Source: Photobacterium sp. Ph5 (GTDB lineage Bacteria > Pseudomonadota > Gammaproteobacteria > Enterobacterales > Vibrionaceae). From it: a DNA stretch of 38,424 nt. Position 1 is the stretch's first letter; every line of letters begins with the position of its first letter. Positions 24,767-34,866 of this stretch are shown in pieces. Location of the stretch: positions 1-38,424 of the forward strand of contig NZ_JADQAQ010000043.1 in assembly GCF_022129445.1 (NCBI RefSeq), read 5' to 3'. The position numbers were made by a program, and so were the translations under genes. The notes under the pieces were generated by a model that saw nothing but the letters and a program-made list of their open reading frames with translations, did not search any database and had not been told where the DNA came from.

Positions 24767-27700
24767 CTACCCAGCTAATAAATTATTATCCTCTATCATT
24801 TTTTGTAATAGTTCAGCATCTGTTGTAGTACTTGCATCATTGCCGTAAAGCGTCTCTTTGTTTACGTTTTCCAATGTTATTTCTTGAGTAATATCTTCGC
24901 CATTATCCTTAATATGTAACGTCACTGAACCGTTTTTTTCAGTGATATCAATATAGTTATCAGCTGATATTCCATCTGTGACGTTGTTTAAAATAGCGCG
25001 TAAATCGATATTGTCACTATTGGCTGCCGCATCAAAATCAACAATTGTATATTGTGCTGGCATAGCACTTGTTTCTTGTTTTTCAGCTTGGAATACAAAG
25101 CGATCATTACCACCACCGCCAATGATTTCATCGCTATCAGCATTACCAATGATCACATCATCATTGGCTGTACCGATCAGAGATTCGTCAGCTCCGGTTA
25201 TTGTGAAGTTGATAGTTTGTGTTGTGCCAGTTGCCGCTTGTCCATTGAGGGTTGAGATTGGCTCAATTGAAAGGGTGAAGTCTTGCTCACTATTGGCTGT
25301 CATCTTCAGATCGGCAATATCGTCAAATGCGACTTCCCAACCATTTCCGTTCGCTTGGCCTGCTGAGAATACGTAATCACTAGGGTAACCTGTGAGAATA
25401 ATACTGCCTTGCTCATTAGCCGCTGGATTAAACATTGATAGCTCAAGATTTAGTGCAATCGTCGTTTCTATTTGAGCAATAACGCTGTTGTACTCAAGAT
25501 TAAGTTCTGGCGCATCGGGCATAGCCTCCAGAGTCAAACTGATATTCTTTTCAACAGTTTGACCATAATGCGTAGTTTCTGAGCCTAAGATGGTATCGGT
25601 ATCAATACTGCTGGCTTTGAGTGTTATATTAATGTCACCAAAAGCATCACCGCTAAATAGGGTGAATTGGTCTAAGGTATCGCTATTAATAATTGCAGTA
25701 GCAAGCCATATCTCACCATTCTTAATGATACTTAACTCTTGATCACCGATTTGAATTTTATCTAAGCCAGCTAACTGAGTTTGGTCAGCTGCACTAAAGA
25801 TCACTTCTAAAAATAATGTTTCATTACTATTGGTTTCGGTACTCTCAATATCGACTGGAATTGTGAAGCTTTCACCTTCATTGCCTGAGAGGCTCTCTGG
25901 TACACCAATAAATTGAATATCGTCACCAATAGGATTCACGCCAATAATAACCTCTGAAGTTGATGTTATTATTTCCGTTGTACCTATTTCGTTAGTGATC
26001 GCATCCAACTTCAATGTGATATCACCACTGAAATCTGCTGGTGGACGAATATAGATACTATCGGCTTGCGCAATATCAAAGCTCCATGATTTTCCGTTAT
26101 TCGGTAATTGGATAAAGGTAGTGCCACCGTCGGGTGAATAGAACATCACGGCACCATCAGGAACACCGGATAGATTCAGTGAAATAGTTTCAGAGCCATC
26201 ATCATCGTATAAGATGGCTCCTAGTCCAACGATATGAATGTAGCCATCTTCATTACCTTGTTCGGTGATGGTATCCGGCATAGTGGCGATATCAGTCACA
26301 GGCTCAACGTTAATAATCACAGAAGAGGTTTTGGTCTGAGTATCCGTTTGCGATATTGAATCAGATTGATCGGTGATGTTAGTTTCAACGTTAATGGTTA
26401 AATCGCCGCTGTAGTTATGAGGCGGCTTTAAAAGCAATTCGTCTAAGCGACTCGGCTCCAGTACTTGCCAACTACCATCGGAATTCTGGGTCACTATCGC
26501 AGAATCGCCAATTAATTCACCACCCGGTACTAAGGTGATTTTCATCCAGTTGATGGTTTCTTTACCTGTCGCAGAAGTACCTTCACCCGTGATGGTTTGT
26601 CCGTTACTTACGCTATCACCTAACAGTACCGTTAAGTTAATTGCGGTTGCGGTATCTTCTAAAACACTGGTGATATCTGTTGTTGTAATGATTTCATCAA
26701 CCACTGGAACAACGTCAATTTTGATGTGTTGTGTGGTAGTTGATTTTTTACCATTACAGGTCGATGTTTGAGTGATAGTGATCGGAATATCTAAAGATCC
26801 AGCCCAAGCTTCATCTAATCCAATGAATGTCATATTGGAAAAACCATTTTCTGTGATGGTGTAGCCAATAATTTCACCCGCATCGTTATATTCGGTAATG
26901 ATACCGACACCTGTAATTTCAACATTGTCAGGTAAGTCATTAACGTCAATAAAAAAGGAGAGGGCGATTTCTGGGTTATTATCAATATCGCCATTTAGTA
27001 GACCTGATAAATTAATATCTTCGCCTTCTTTAGCAATAATCACATCACCTTGAATTTTATCTGGCGCTTCGGTCGGAGGACATGAACCTCCACCTCCAGT
27101 TTTACCTGTGATCTGGATCTGAATGGGAGTTTCTAAAAAGCGAGAATCGTTGCCGTCAACCACACGGGCTTTAACCACAAGATCAATCACTTCTGTATTA
27201 AAGCTAGCGCTCACGGTTGCTCCAGCTAAGAGATCTTGCATTGCTTCTTTAATGCTATCGCTGGTGAGACCTGTAGCTGGAATAATCCAATTACCGCTAC
27301 CGTCAATATTGGCACCGTTAGGATGATCGATGATGAGGTTAATGCCAACAGGTACTTCGATCACGATGTAATCTAGGTACTCTGAGCCATCCAGATCTTC
27401 ATCAATAAAGTGAACCGCATTGGTTAAATCAATAGGGCTACCATCGGTACTACTTAGTAGATCTGTTGTAGATTCTAAGCGCGTATCGTTTTCAACGACC
27501 CCTGCAACATCAACTTGGATGGTTGCATTGATGTTTTTACTCGCTGTTTGTCCGGAAGTTGATGTATCCGTTACTTCATAACTAATAGCGATATCAAAAA
27601 TGCCACTGAGATCTTCATCTGCAAGAATGGTTACGCGACCACTGTTAATAAATTCAGCCCATGATTGGTTGCCTTTATAGTTAGCAAGATCGAGCCCATT

Positions 27701-30700
27701 AACAGGGATAACAACTTCTACACCATCAATAAACAGGGTTAACCCATCAGGTACATTGGTGATTTTATAACCTGTCAGATTTTCACTGTTGTCGCTATCT
27801 TTTCTGATGGTCGGCTCAACTAAGAATGAGATATGTTGATCTTCAAAACCTGTGCTTTGCAATAAAGCACCATCTTGCTCATCAACAACGGGTAACACAT
27901 CAATATCCACCTTGTAGTTAAATTCACCGCTAGCACCATCAGGCTCGGTAGAAATCACATTGACATCAAATGCTAAGTTGCCACTTATGTCTTTAGGTAT
28001 TGATAAATAAGTCGATGTTAATTGATCGTGAGAGATCCGATAGATCAACCCAGTTGAAGCGTCTTCACCAACAATTTCAAGGTTTAAAGGATTGCCATCA
28101 ATATCGATAAATTTCACACCATCAGGCAAGTTAGTGATTAAGATGGTTATCTCTTCTGATTTATCGTTATCACTGGTGGTAATTAAAAAATCGAGCGGTA
28201 ATGGCTGATCTTCATAAAAACCATTAATGCTTTTGATTGTGCCCTTAAAGCCAGTGGTGTTATCTGTACTACTAGCAATGTATTGCCAATGTCCATTGCC
28301 GCCGTCTGTAATGTCTGGTCGGTCAATGGTGCCTTTTAAGTTAATAGAAATAGTCTTGGTCGCCCCCTCTGTACTAGTAGCAGGAGAGAGTCCGTTAATA
28401 GCGGCTTCAGTAGATATAGCAGTTACTTCAATAGTGAGTTTTTCCGTGTGTGAACTGATATCAGCTTTTGGATGAAGCTGTGCTTCACCACTTTCAATAT
28501 ATTCTGCACTCACAATATAGATGCCAGAACCGGCAGGCTCTTCTACCGCATCGCCACCTTGAATTGACCAACCATCTTGCACTTTAATTCGGTAACTTAG
28601 GCTTTCTGAACCATCGTTATCAGCTAATTTACCAATAATGGCCTTACTTAGATCAATAGGCTGATCTTCATGACCTTTAAGGTTTTTAACCGAGAGTTTT
28701 GGCGCATCAGCCTCAGGAATTATATTTACTGTGATAAGACGTTGCGATTCTTCTGTTCTATCGGTACTTCTATCAAGGAACTGATTGCCTTTTTCTGTAC
28801 TGAGCGCAGTAATGGTAAAGGTAAATGTGCCTGCTGAGTGTTTATCAGAAAATATCTTCACATCATTAATTTGATCAGCGTTAATGATTTTGCCGTTGCT
28901 AATTATGGTGTTACCTAGTTTGAGTGTAATACCATCTGGGATCCCTGAAATACGGTATTTAAGGGTTTCTGAACCATCGGTGTCTTGTAGATCCGCCGCA
29001 ACATTTAATTGAATGCTATTACTATCATCTTCAACTGCGGTGTATTCGTAATCTTTAGTTTCATCCCAAGTCGCGGCATCAGCATCAGGTAGCACCTTGA
29101 TAGTGAGATCTTTGGTCAGTGTTTTATCTTGGTTATTCGTTGATATCGTCGCTGTTATTTCAAGCTGTACGAGATCTTGTTTGTTGATTGCGGTGTTAGG
29201 CACAGGTTGATAGGTAAGATCGCCATTTGGCTTATAAAAATCACCTTCACTAATAAAGTCGCTAAGGGTAATTACGCCATTTGTTGCCGTTAGCAAATTG
29301 CCATTTAAAAACAGTTGTCCACCCTCTAATGAGCTTTCACTGATTGTGATAGTGCTAAGCGATTCATTTTGATCAATATCACCAAGGAATACTTGAATAG
29401 TGAGTGGGTTACTCATGCTGTCTTCAAGGATCTGCTCTGCATTAACCTCAATACGCCCAGGATCATCGGCAAATGACAGTTTCTTGGTTCTTACCGCTGT
29501 GTCACCGTCGCTGTCTTTGACGGTGTAGCTGAAATCATCACTGATCTCGCCACTACTTTCCTCACTGGCAATCGTCTTAATGATGACGGTGCCATCTGCA
29601 TTAACAGCGATAGTGCCATATTTAGTATGTGGGACCGTTTTAGTATTAATTAAATCAATTGGTTTGCCGTCTGCTGGATACTCTTTGCAACGATACTTGA
29701 TACTGACGACCTCACCACCATCAGCACCTGTAACATTCCTTGAAAGTAGACGTAGTGTCTTATCAACACCTTCAACAACAGCAAGCTCTTCATCAGGACC
29801 TGCAACAGGGATATCGTCAGTAACAGTCACTTCAAAAGGTGTGGTGGCTGATTTATCACCATCTACGTCTGTGGCAATGGCGCCAAACTCTAAATTAAGC
29901 ACACCTTGACTTGATGATGACGGGCGGTCAATCGCTTCGAAAAGCTCAAATTGCACGGTACCATCTAGATTGACTTTAATACGGAAAATATTATTACTGT
30001 TTGCCGTTGCGTTATACCAACCGTTCGCATCAGCTGCGCTAAGTGTGATTTTTTCACCACCACTGGTATAGTTTATGCCATTAAACTGCGCAGTATCTAG
30101 ATGCACTGAAGCAAGCTCATCACTGCTTTGGTTAAAGCTGAGTGTTGGCGCTGACGTGTTTGACGCATCTGCGGCTAAATTATCATCCAGTAAGTCATTT
30201 TCGTGAACGTTAAGGTTATTGTTAGCGGTAATGCTAGGCACTAAACCATCTAAAATATTCACCGTTACATTTGATGTGCTCGAGCTGCCATCACTGTCTT
30301 TCGCTTCAACGGGTAGTAATAAATTAAGTTCGCTATCGTTACTATTGGTATGGTCGATAGACTCATTGAGCGTCACTGTGATTGTTGCATTTGCTGCACT
30401 ACCCGATGGTACTGCACCAATATCTGATAAATGGACAGAAAAGATCACTGTGCCATCAGGCAATGACGCGTTATAGGTGTTACTGCCATCAAATTGCCAA
30501 GTTAATGCTTGTCCTTGGTAGGTGATGTTATTGCCATCATCACTTTTCACCTTACCCGATAAAACAAGATTTAAATCGACGATAGGATCTTGCTCTGCGG
30601 TAACTGTGATTGTGCCTTCGGCTTGGTTTGAACTACCTGCTGGTGAAGAGGTACTAATCGGCGTTTCTGATATTTCTATTGGTGCTGTATTAATAACAGG

Positions 30701-33700
30701 GGCATTACCATCAATAATGACGAGATCGATAGCAGTTTGGTTTATATCTCCGTCATTGTCTTTAACAAAGACCGGAATAGAAATAGCCAATTCATCGTTT
30801 GCGTTGGTTTGATCCAGTGCTTGATGAAGGGTAAAAACATAGTCAACAGTTGAGTTTACTTCTGCATCAGGGCGAGAAGATAAGCTTATTTCAAAGACTT
30901 TACCTGAGCTTGTCCTTGCTTCAATGGTTTGATTATGATTAGAGATCACATAAGAGATTGCTTCGCCACCGCTGGTTAAACCGGTTGGTAGTTGGCTTAA
31001 ATCAAAATACAGCGGACTTTGTTCTGTGGTGCCATTTAAACCATCACTACCAATGGTGACGGTGATCGTGCCTGTTTGTTGCAATGATTGATTAGATAGA
31101 TCGGTTTCTTTAAATTCTAATTGTCCAGATGTAGCTAATACTGGATTCGCGCCATCTTCGATAACCCAATCAAATTTCCCTGTCGGGGTAGCAGTACCAT
31201 CACTGTCAGTTGCATTAATAAACAGAGGCAGCGTGATTGTATCTGCTGAACTTTGTTGATTGAGGGGAAAGTGTTGTTCTAGGGTGACAGTCCCCGTCGC
31301 GTTATCGCCTGAAGCGGTTGCTGATAAACTCAAGGTAAAAATAGTGTCGCCACCCGTTGTGGCGATGATAGTTTTACCATCGGAGCTGACGGTGTAAGTA
31401 AGCGGTGATGGTGAGATACCAGAATATAAAGCAAGTGCTTCAAGCGCCGTTATTGTCTGGGGATTGAATGTTAGGCTATTTGGATCGGGATTATCAGCCC
31501 CAGCTTGCAGAGCAAATTTAACCTCGTAGGTAGCGCTTCCTGCTGAAATTACACTTTCAACCGTCTGTGTATTGCCATCGACCATAATATTGGCATGACC
31601 ATCTTTGATTGAAACCGTAAGGCTTCCATTGCTATCGTATTGATCTTTATCTGAAGCTACGTAATCAATGACAAGGTTGATATCATCTTGGCTATGATTA
31701 AGGTTGCGATTGGCGGTAAATGTCCATTCACCAGTACTATCGATGGTGAACTGTCCCTCAGGAAGATCAAAGGTAACCGCTGTGCCATTGAGTGTCTTTG
31801 TCTCTCCATTAATGGTGATACTTTTAACGAAAAGAGATGCGTCAATATCAACATCATTAGTTAGTACATTACCTGTTACAGCATTGCCTTCAATAACCTC
31901 ACTAACATCATCGACAATCTCAGGTGCGGCATCTCGAATATTAACCTCGATTGGCGCGACGATAACCTCATTCGTACCATCACTATCAGTTTGAATACCA
32001 TCAATGAAGATCAATGTTTCAGTATTAAGATCACCTAGCGTGTTATCAACTGCTGCGCTCAATGTTGTTTTAATTGTTTGAGTGATAGGGTTAATAACCG
32101 CAGTAAGCACTGTTGTGGTGTCTGTTTGTACGGTTAGCGTTAAACCATCAGCAGAAATAGTAACGGTAACAGGTTCACCATTAGAGGTGAGCTGCTCTAA
32201 AGCGGTTTGTACTGCGTTAAAAGTAAATTCGGCGAACTCAATATTAATCGTTGAGCTTGATTTAATTGAAGATTCTGTTTCTAGCGCTTTTTCAGAGAAA
32301 ATAATATCGCTAGGGTTAGCGAATGTGGGCATATCGTCACTGGCAGTATTACCCGCAGCGTCAGTCACCGTGGCGATCATCTGCCACGTTTGTTGTGAGT
32401 CTAATTGAGACAATTCAATGTCTTCAATACGCCAATGCCCTGAGCTGTCTACTGATGTTGTCAGAGAAACAGTATCTATTCCGTCACTAAAGGTAACGGT
32501 TATCTTATCGCCAGCTTGGGTACCTGTTGTTGAACCTTGCAGGTAGGGCACTTGACCATTTTTTATTGCCGAGACATTTAATCCGCCTTGCTGGTAACTG
32601 TTTGTATCGATATCAATCGTGAGTACTGATGTATCTTTGACGATAGTATTGCTCGTTTCTTTGGTGTTGCCTGCAATATCAATAACTTCTGCGATAATGG
32701 TTAACTCACCCTCAGCAAGGGTTGATAAATCAACATCATCAATTTTCCATGCACCACTTATGACCGAAGTGGTAAGGGTGATAGTTTTACCATTGCTATC
32801 TGTTACTTTTACTGTGATTGGTTGATTATCTTCAACAAAATCAACATCACCAAACAGGGTGGTTTTAGCGTCGATTTCGGCTTTATTTAAAAAGCTATCG
32901 TTTTTAGCTTCAAAGTTTGCCGTAATTTCAGCAAGGGTATCTTTGATAATAGTGTCAGTGGCCGAGGTTGTATTACCTGCAACATCGGTAGCTGTGGTCG
33001 TAATTGTGAGTTGACCCTCAGCGAGTGTCGTGAGATCTGCATCATTCACTGTCCATTGGCCGTTATTTACCGTGGTGGTGTAAATTTTCTCGACACCGCT
33101 GCTATCAGTAAGGGTAATAGTCACGGTTTGCCCGTCTTCTATATTTTCAACAGCGCCAAATAAATCGGTTATGGGCGCTTCAACGGCGTTGAGGTACGCA
33201 TCGCCTTTACCATCAAAGTTGGTCGTAATATTTGCTGCAGTATCTTTGATGATAGTGTTGGTGGCAGAGGCTGGGTTGCCAGCAATATCGCTAGTTTCAG
33301 CCAGAACGGTAAGCTCACCTTCTGCAAAATCAGTTAAGTCTGCATTACTAACTGTCCATTTCCCAGCGCTAACAGTACTTGCAAAGATTTTCTCTAAGCC
33401 TTGGCTGTCAGTGACGGTAATAGTCACGGTTTGTCCATCTTCAATATTCGCGATACTGCCAAACAGTTCAGTCGTTGAGACTTCGGCTTGATTGAGGAAG
33501 CGATCACCGTTACCTTCAAAATCCGCCGTAATAGTGGCTAAGGTATCTTTGATAATCGTGCTGGTGGCAGAAGCAGGGTTGCCAGCAATATCGATGGTTT
33601 CTGCTAGAACAGTGAGTTCACCTTCAGTAAGAGAAGAAAGATCTACATTATTAATTTGCCAAGCAGCATCATCATTGACGGTTTCAAAACGTAGTGTTTT

Positions 33701-34534
33701 ACCTTGGCTGTCAGTGATGGTGATTGATATCGGTTGATCACTTTCAACAAAATTTATCTCACCTAATAAATCACTATTTGTAATTTCAGATAGGTTTAAA
33801 TAATTATCACCTTTGCCGTCAATTTTTGCGTTTATTTCAGCAAATGTATCTTTGATTGTTGTGTCTTTGGCATCGACAACATTGCCGTAGAAGTCAGTGA
33901 CCGAGGCATAAATAGAAAGCTCACCTTCAGCAAGGGAACTTAAGTCTTGATTGCTAATAATCCATTTTTGATTTTGTACTACCGCACTGGCAGTAAATAC
34001 TTTTCCATTAACATCAGTCACATTAACGATGACAATTCTACCATCTTCAATATCAATGGCATCGCCCAGTAGTATGGCAGAAGGTGCTTCAAATCGGCTT
34101 TTATAACCATCGTTACCATCAATAATGGCGGCGGTTAACGTCGCAGAAGCTTTAAGGGAAGGGATAGCATCTGCAATAGATTCATTTTCTGCTTTTTGAA
34201 CGGAGGTTATTGAACGTGTACTAAATCCAGCGTTGGGTAAGGTTTCGGCTAATGTGGCTTTTATCTGAGAAATAAAAGAAGCGCTGTTGCTTGATAGCGG
34301 CTCTTGGTCAATATTGGCATCAAGAATAAACTGGGTACGATGCGAAGAGCTCTCGATAACAGGGGTATCATCTTGGTTGGTTTGTGTTTTTAGAATGTCA
34401 TTGATGTAGGCTCTTTCTTTAATAAAAGGAATCGACTGATCAATAATTTCTGAAGGCGGAATTTGAACCCATTCGCCTGAATCTGTAATTTTCCAGATAA
34501 TGCCTTCAATAACAATATACATCATTGGCTTCAT
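24767..34534 (-). CDS. Giant RTX adhesin 2 (3255 aa), paralogue of adhesin 1
   Basis: Colinear with adhesin 1 from end to end. It has a LapA-like N-terminal segment (MYIVIEGIIWKI, INDILKT), then ATLAETLPNAGFST, and Ig-like repeats at about 136-735. T1SS-143 and VCBS-like domains follow, then cadherin-like domains with long nearly identical stretches (for example PIDLTNAVHFIDEDLDGSEY). RTX units (25091-25184) and the secretion domain end it. Fewer RTX units are present than in adhesin 1, and there are small indels. One Cys (YRCKEY) is unique, while GGGSC and STCNG are shared. The 5' flank, including CCAAGGATGAAGCCAAT around the start, is also shared. It is the first gene of the operon and presumably uses the same exporter. 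ATG 34534 versus ATG 34522 is undecided. Confidence 0.92.
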   Translation of the reverse strand: MKPMMYIVIEGIIWKITDSGEWVQIPPSEIIDQSIPFIKERAYINDILKTQTNQDDTPVIESSSHRTQFILDANIDQEPLSSNSASFISQIKATLAETLPNAGFSTRSITSVQKAENESIADAIPSLKASATLTAAIIDGNDGYKSRFEAPSAILLGDAIDIEDGRIVIVNVTDVNGKVFTASAVVQNQKWIISNQDLSSLAEGELSIYASVTDFYGNVVDAKDTTIKDTFAEINAKIDGKGDNYLNLSEITNSDLLGEINFVESDQPISITITDSQGKTLRFETVNDDAAWQINNVDLSSLTEGELTVLAETIDIAGNPASATSTIIKDTLATITADFEGNGDRFLNQAEVSTTELFGSIANIEDGQTVTITVTDSQGLEKIFASTVSAGKWTVSNADLTDFAEGELTVLAETSDIAGNPASATNTIIKDTAANITTNFDGKGDAYLNAVEAPITDLFGAVENIEDGQTVTITLTDSSGVEKIYTTTVNNGQWTVNDADLTTLAEGQLTITTTATDVAGNTTSATDTIIKDTLAEITANFEAKNDSFLNKAEIDAKTTLFGDVDFVEDNQPITVKVTDSNGKTITLTTSVISGAWKIDDVDLSTLAEGELTIIAEVIDIAGNTKETSNTIVKDTSVLTIDIDTNSYQQGGLNVSAIKNGQVPYLQGSTTGTQAGDKITVTFSDGIDTVSLTTSVDSSGHWRIEDIELSQLDSQQTWQMIATVTDAAGNTASDDMPTFANPSDIIFSEKALETESSIKSSSTINIEFAEFTFNAVQTALEQLTSNGEPVTVTISADGLTLTVQTDTTTVLTAVINPITQTIKTTLSAAVDNTLGDLNTETLIFIDGIQTDSDGTNEVIVAPIEVNIRDAAPEIVDDVSEVIEGNAVTGNVLTNDVDIDASLFVKSITINGETKTLNGTAVTFDLPEGQFTIDSTGEWTFTANRNLNHSQDDINLVIDYVASDKDQYDSNGSLTVSIKDGHANIMVDGNTQTVESVISAGSATYEVKFALQAGADNPDPNSLTFNPQTITALEALALYSGISPSPLTYTVSSDGKTIIATTGGDTIFTLSLSATASGDNATGTVTLEQHFPLNQQSSADTITLPLFINATDSDGTATPTGKFDWVIEDGANPVLATSGQLEFKETDLSNQSLQQTGTITVTIGSDGLNGTTEQSPLYFDLSQLPTGLTSGGEAISYVISNHNQTIEARTSSGKVFEISLSSRPDAEVNSTVDYVFTLHQALDQTNANDELAISIPVFVKDNDGDINQTAIDLVIIDGNAPVINTAPIEISETPISTSSPAGSSNQAEGTITVTAEQDPIVDLNLVLSGKVKSDDGNNITYQGQALTWQFDGSNTYNASLPDGTVIFSVHLSDIGAVPSGSAANATITVTLNESIDHTNSNDSELNLLLPVEAKDSDGSSSTSNVTVNILDGLVPSITANNNLNVHENDLLDDNLAADASNTSAPTLSFNQSSDELASVHLDTAQFNGINYTSGGEKITLSAADANGWYNATANSNNIFRIKVNLDGTVQFELFEAIDRPSSSSQGVLNLEFGAIATDVDGDKSATTPFEVTVTDDIPVAGPDEELAVVEGVDKTLRLLSRNVTGADGGEVVSIKYRCKEYPADGKPIDLINTKTVPHTKYGTIAVNADGTVIIKTIASEESSGEISDDFSYTVKDSDGDTAVRTKKLSFADDPGRIEVNAEQILEDSMSNPLTIQVFLGDIDQNESLSTITISESSLEGGQLFLNGNLLTATNGVITLSDFISEGDFYKPNGDLTYQPVPNTAINKQDLVQLEITATISTNNQDKTLTKDLTIKVLPDADAATWDETKDYEYTAVEDDSNSIQLNVAADLQDTDGSETLKYRISGIPDGITLKLGNTIISNGKIINADQINDVKIFSDKHSAGTFTFTITALSTEKGNQFLDRSTDRTEESQRLITVNIIPEADAPKLSVKNLKGHEDQPIDLSKAIIGKLADNDGSESLSYRIKVQDGWSIQGGDAVEEPAGSGIYIVSAEYIESGEAQLHPKADISSHTEKLTIEVTAISTEAAINGLSPATSTEGATKTISINLKGTIDRPDITDGGNGHWQYIASSTDNTTGFKGTIKSINGFYEDQPLPLDFLITTSDNDKSEEITILITNLPDGVKFIDIDGNPLNLEIVGEDASTGLIYRISHDQLTSTYLSIPKDISGNLAFDVNVISTEPDGASGEFNYKVDIDVLPVVDEQDGALLQSTGFEDQHISFLVEPTIRKDSDNSENLTGYKITNVPDGLTLFIDGVEVVIPVNGLDLANYKGNQSWAEFINSGRVTILADEDLSGIFDIAISYEVTDTSTSGQTASKNINATIQVDVAGVVENDTRLESTTDLLSSTDGSPIDLTNAVHFIDEDLDGSEYLDYIVIEVPVGINLIIDHPNGANIDGSGNWIIPATGLTSDSIKEAMQDLLAGATVSASFNTEVIDLVVKARVVDGNDSRFLETPIQIQITGKTGGGGSCPPTEAPDKIQGDVIIAKEGEDINLSGLLNGDIDNNPEIALSFFIDVNDLPDNVEITGVGIITEYNDAGEIIGYTITENGFSNMTFIGLDEAWAGSLDIPITITQTSTCNGKKSTTTQHIKIDVVPVVDEIITTTDITSVLEDTATAINLTVLLGDSVSNGQTITGEGTSATGKETINWMKITLVPGGELIGDSAIVTQNSDGSWQVLEPSRLDELLLKPPHNYSGDLTINVETNITDQSDSISQTDTQTKTSSVIINVEPVTDIATMPDTITEQGNEDGYIHIVGLGAILYDDDGSETISLNLSGVPDGAVMFYSPDGGTTFIQLPNNGKSWSFDIAQADSIYIRPPADFSGDITLKLDAITNEIGTTEIITSTSEVIIGVNPIGDDIQFIGVPESLSGNEGESFTIPVDIESTETNSNETLFLEVIFSAADQTQLAGLDKIQIGDQELSIIKNGEIWLATAIINSDTLDQFTLFSGDAFGDINITLKASSIDTDTILGSETTHYGQTVEKNISLTLEAMPDAPELNLEYNSVIAQIETTIALNLELSMFNPAANEQGSIILTGYPSDYVFSAGQANGNGWEVAFDDIADLKMTANSEQDFTLSIEPISTLNGQAATGTTQTINFTITGADESLIGTANDDVIIGNADSDEIIGGGGNDRFVFQAEKQETSAMPAQYTIVDFDAAANSDNIDLRAILNNVTDGISADNYIDITEKNGSVTLHIKDNGEDITQEITLENVNKETLYGNDASTTTDAELLQKMIEDNNLLAG
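25091..25184 (-). repeat. Short RTX motif of adhesin 2
   Basis: The encoded GTANDDVIIGNADSDEIIGG, then GGNDRFVF, has about two recognisable nonapeptide units, one of them degenerate (NADSD in place of GEGND), against three to four in adhesin 1. The following secretion domain is intact. Confidence 0.78.
32329..34129 (-). repeat. Tandem Ig-like repeats in adhesin 2
   Basis: Six units of about 100 residues (about 136-735) are arranged as in adhesin 1, with the same junction motif (DIAGNPASAT-TIIKDT). Units 3 and 4 (NRFLNQAE..., FDGKGDAYLN...) are less alike each other than the corresponding pair in adhesin 1. Confidence 0.83.
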
Positions 34535-34617
34535 CCTTGGCCCCTGTATTTTTATTCTTCTTGTAAAATCAGTATTTCGATGAATGTTTGCATCAAGTAA
34601 ACCTATTGATACAAATA

Positions 34618-34692
34618 TCTATATTAGATTTAAAAACATCTAAAAAACATAAATTTAACATGATAGTTTTATTAGTAACTATTTTTTGTGAT
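34618..34692 (-). promoter_or_regulatory. Candidate adhesin 2 promoter region, shared with adhesin 1
   Basis: TCTAATATAGA on the minus strand (34618-34628) lies 84 nt before the start codon. AAATTTA (34651-34657 in + orientation) and TTTTTTGTGAT (34682-34692) lie further upstream. Spacing between the first and last block equals that in front of adhesin 1 (54 nt). The regulator, if any, cannot be named; the TGTGA could be a CRP half-site, but no partner half is visible. Confidence 0.5.
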
Positions 34693-34818
34693 GTTAGTTC
34701 ATGATTTATTTATCAACGGTAACGGGATTGCTGTTATATCGTTTCGTTTTAACGGGAGGATTATTTAATAAGAAGAGAGTTTAGAAAGGGGGATTGAGAG
34801 TAGGGTACTTGTGGGTAT

Positions 34819-34849
34819 ACGTACTGCTATTGATTTAATAGCAGTACGT
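34819..34849. terminator. 13-bp perfect hairpin after mscM, without T run
   Basis: ACGTACTGCTATT pairs perfectly with AATAGCAGTACGT around the loop GATTT, 18 nt beyond the mscM stop. No T run follows on either strand. It may protect the mscM mRNA 3' end or act with Rho rather than being a classical intrinsic terminator. Confidence 0.5.
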
Positions 34850-34866
34850 GAAGTAACAACTAAATA

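Larger units (their letters stand above)
34535..34866 (-). other. 332-nt non-coding region between mscM and adhesin 2
   Basis: No gene is seen. It contains the duplicated adhesin upstream blocks (34618-34692), a G-rich stretch (about 34770-34810) of unknown meaning and a long hairpin near the mscM stop. Confidence 0.6.
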
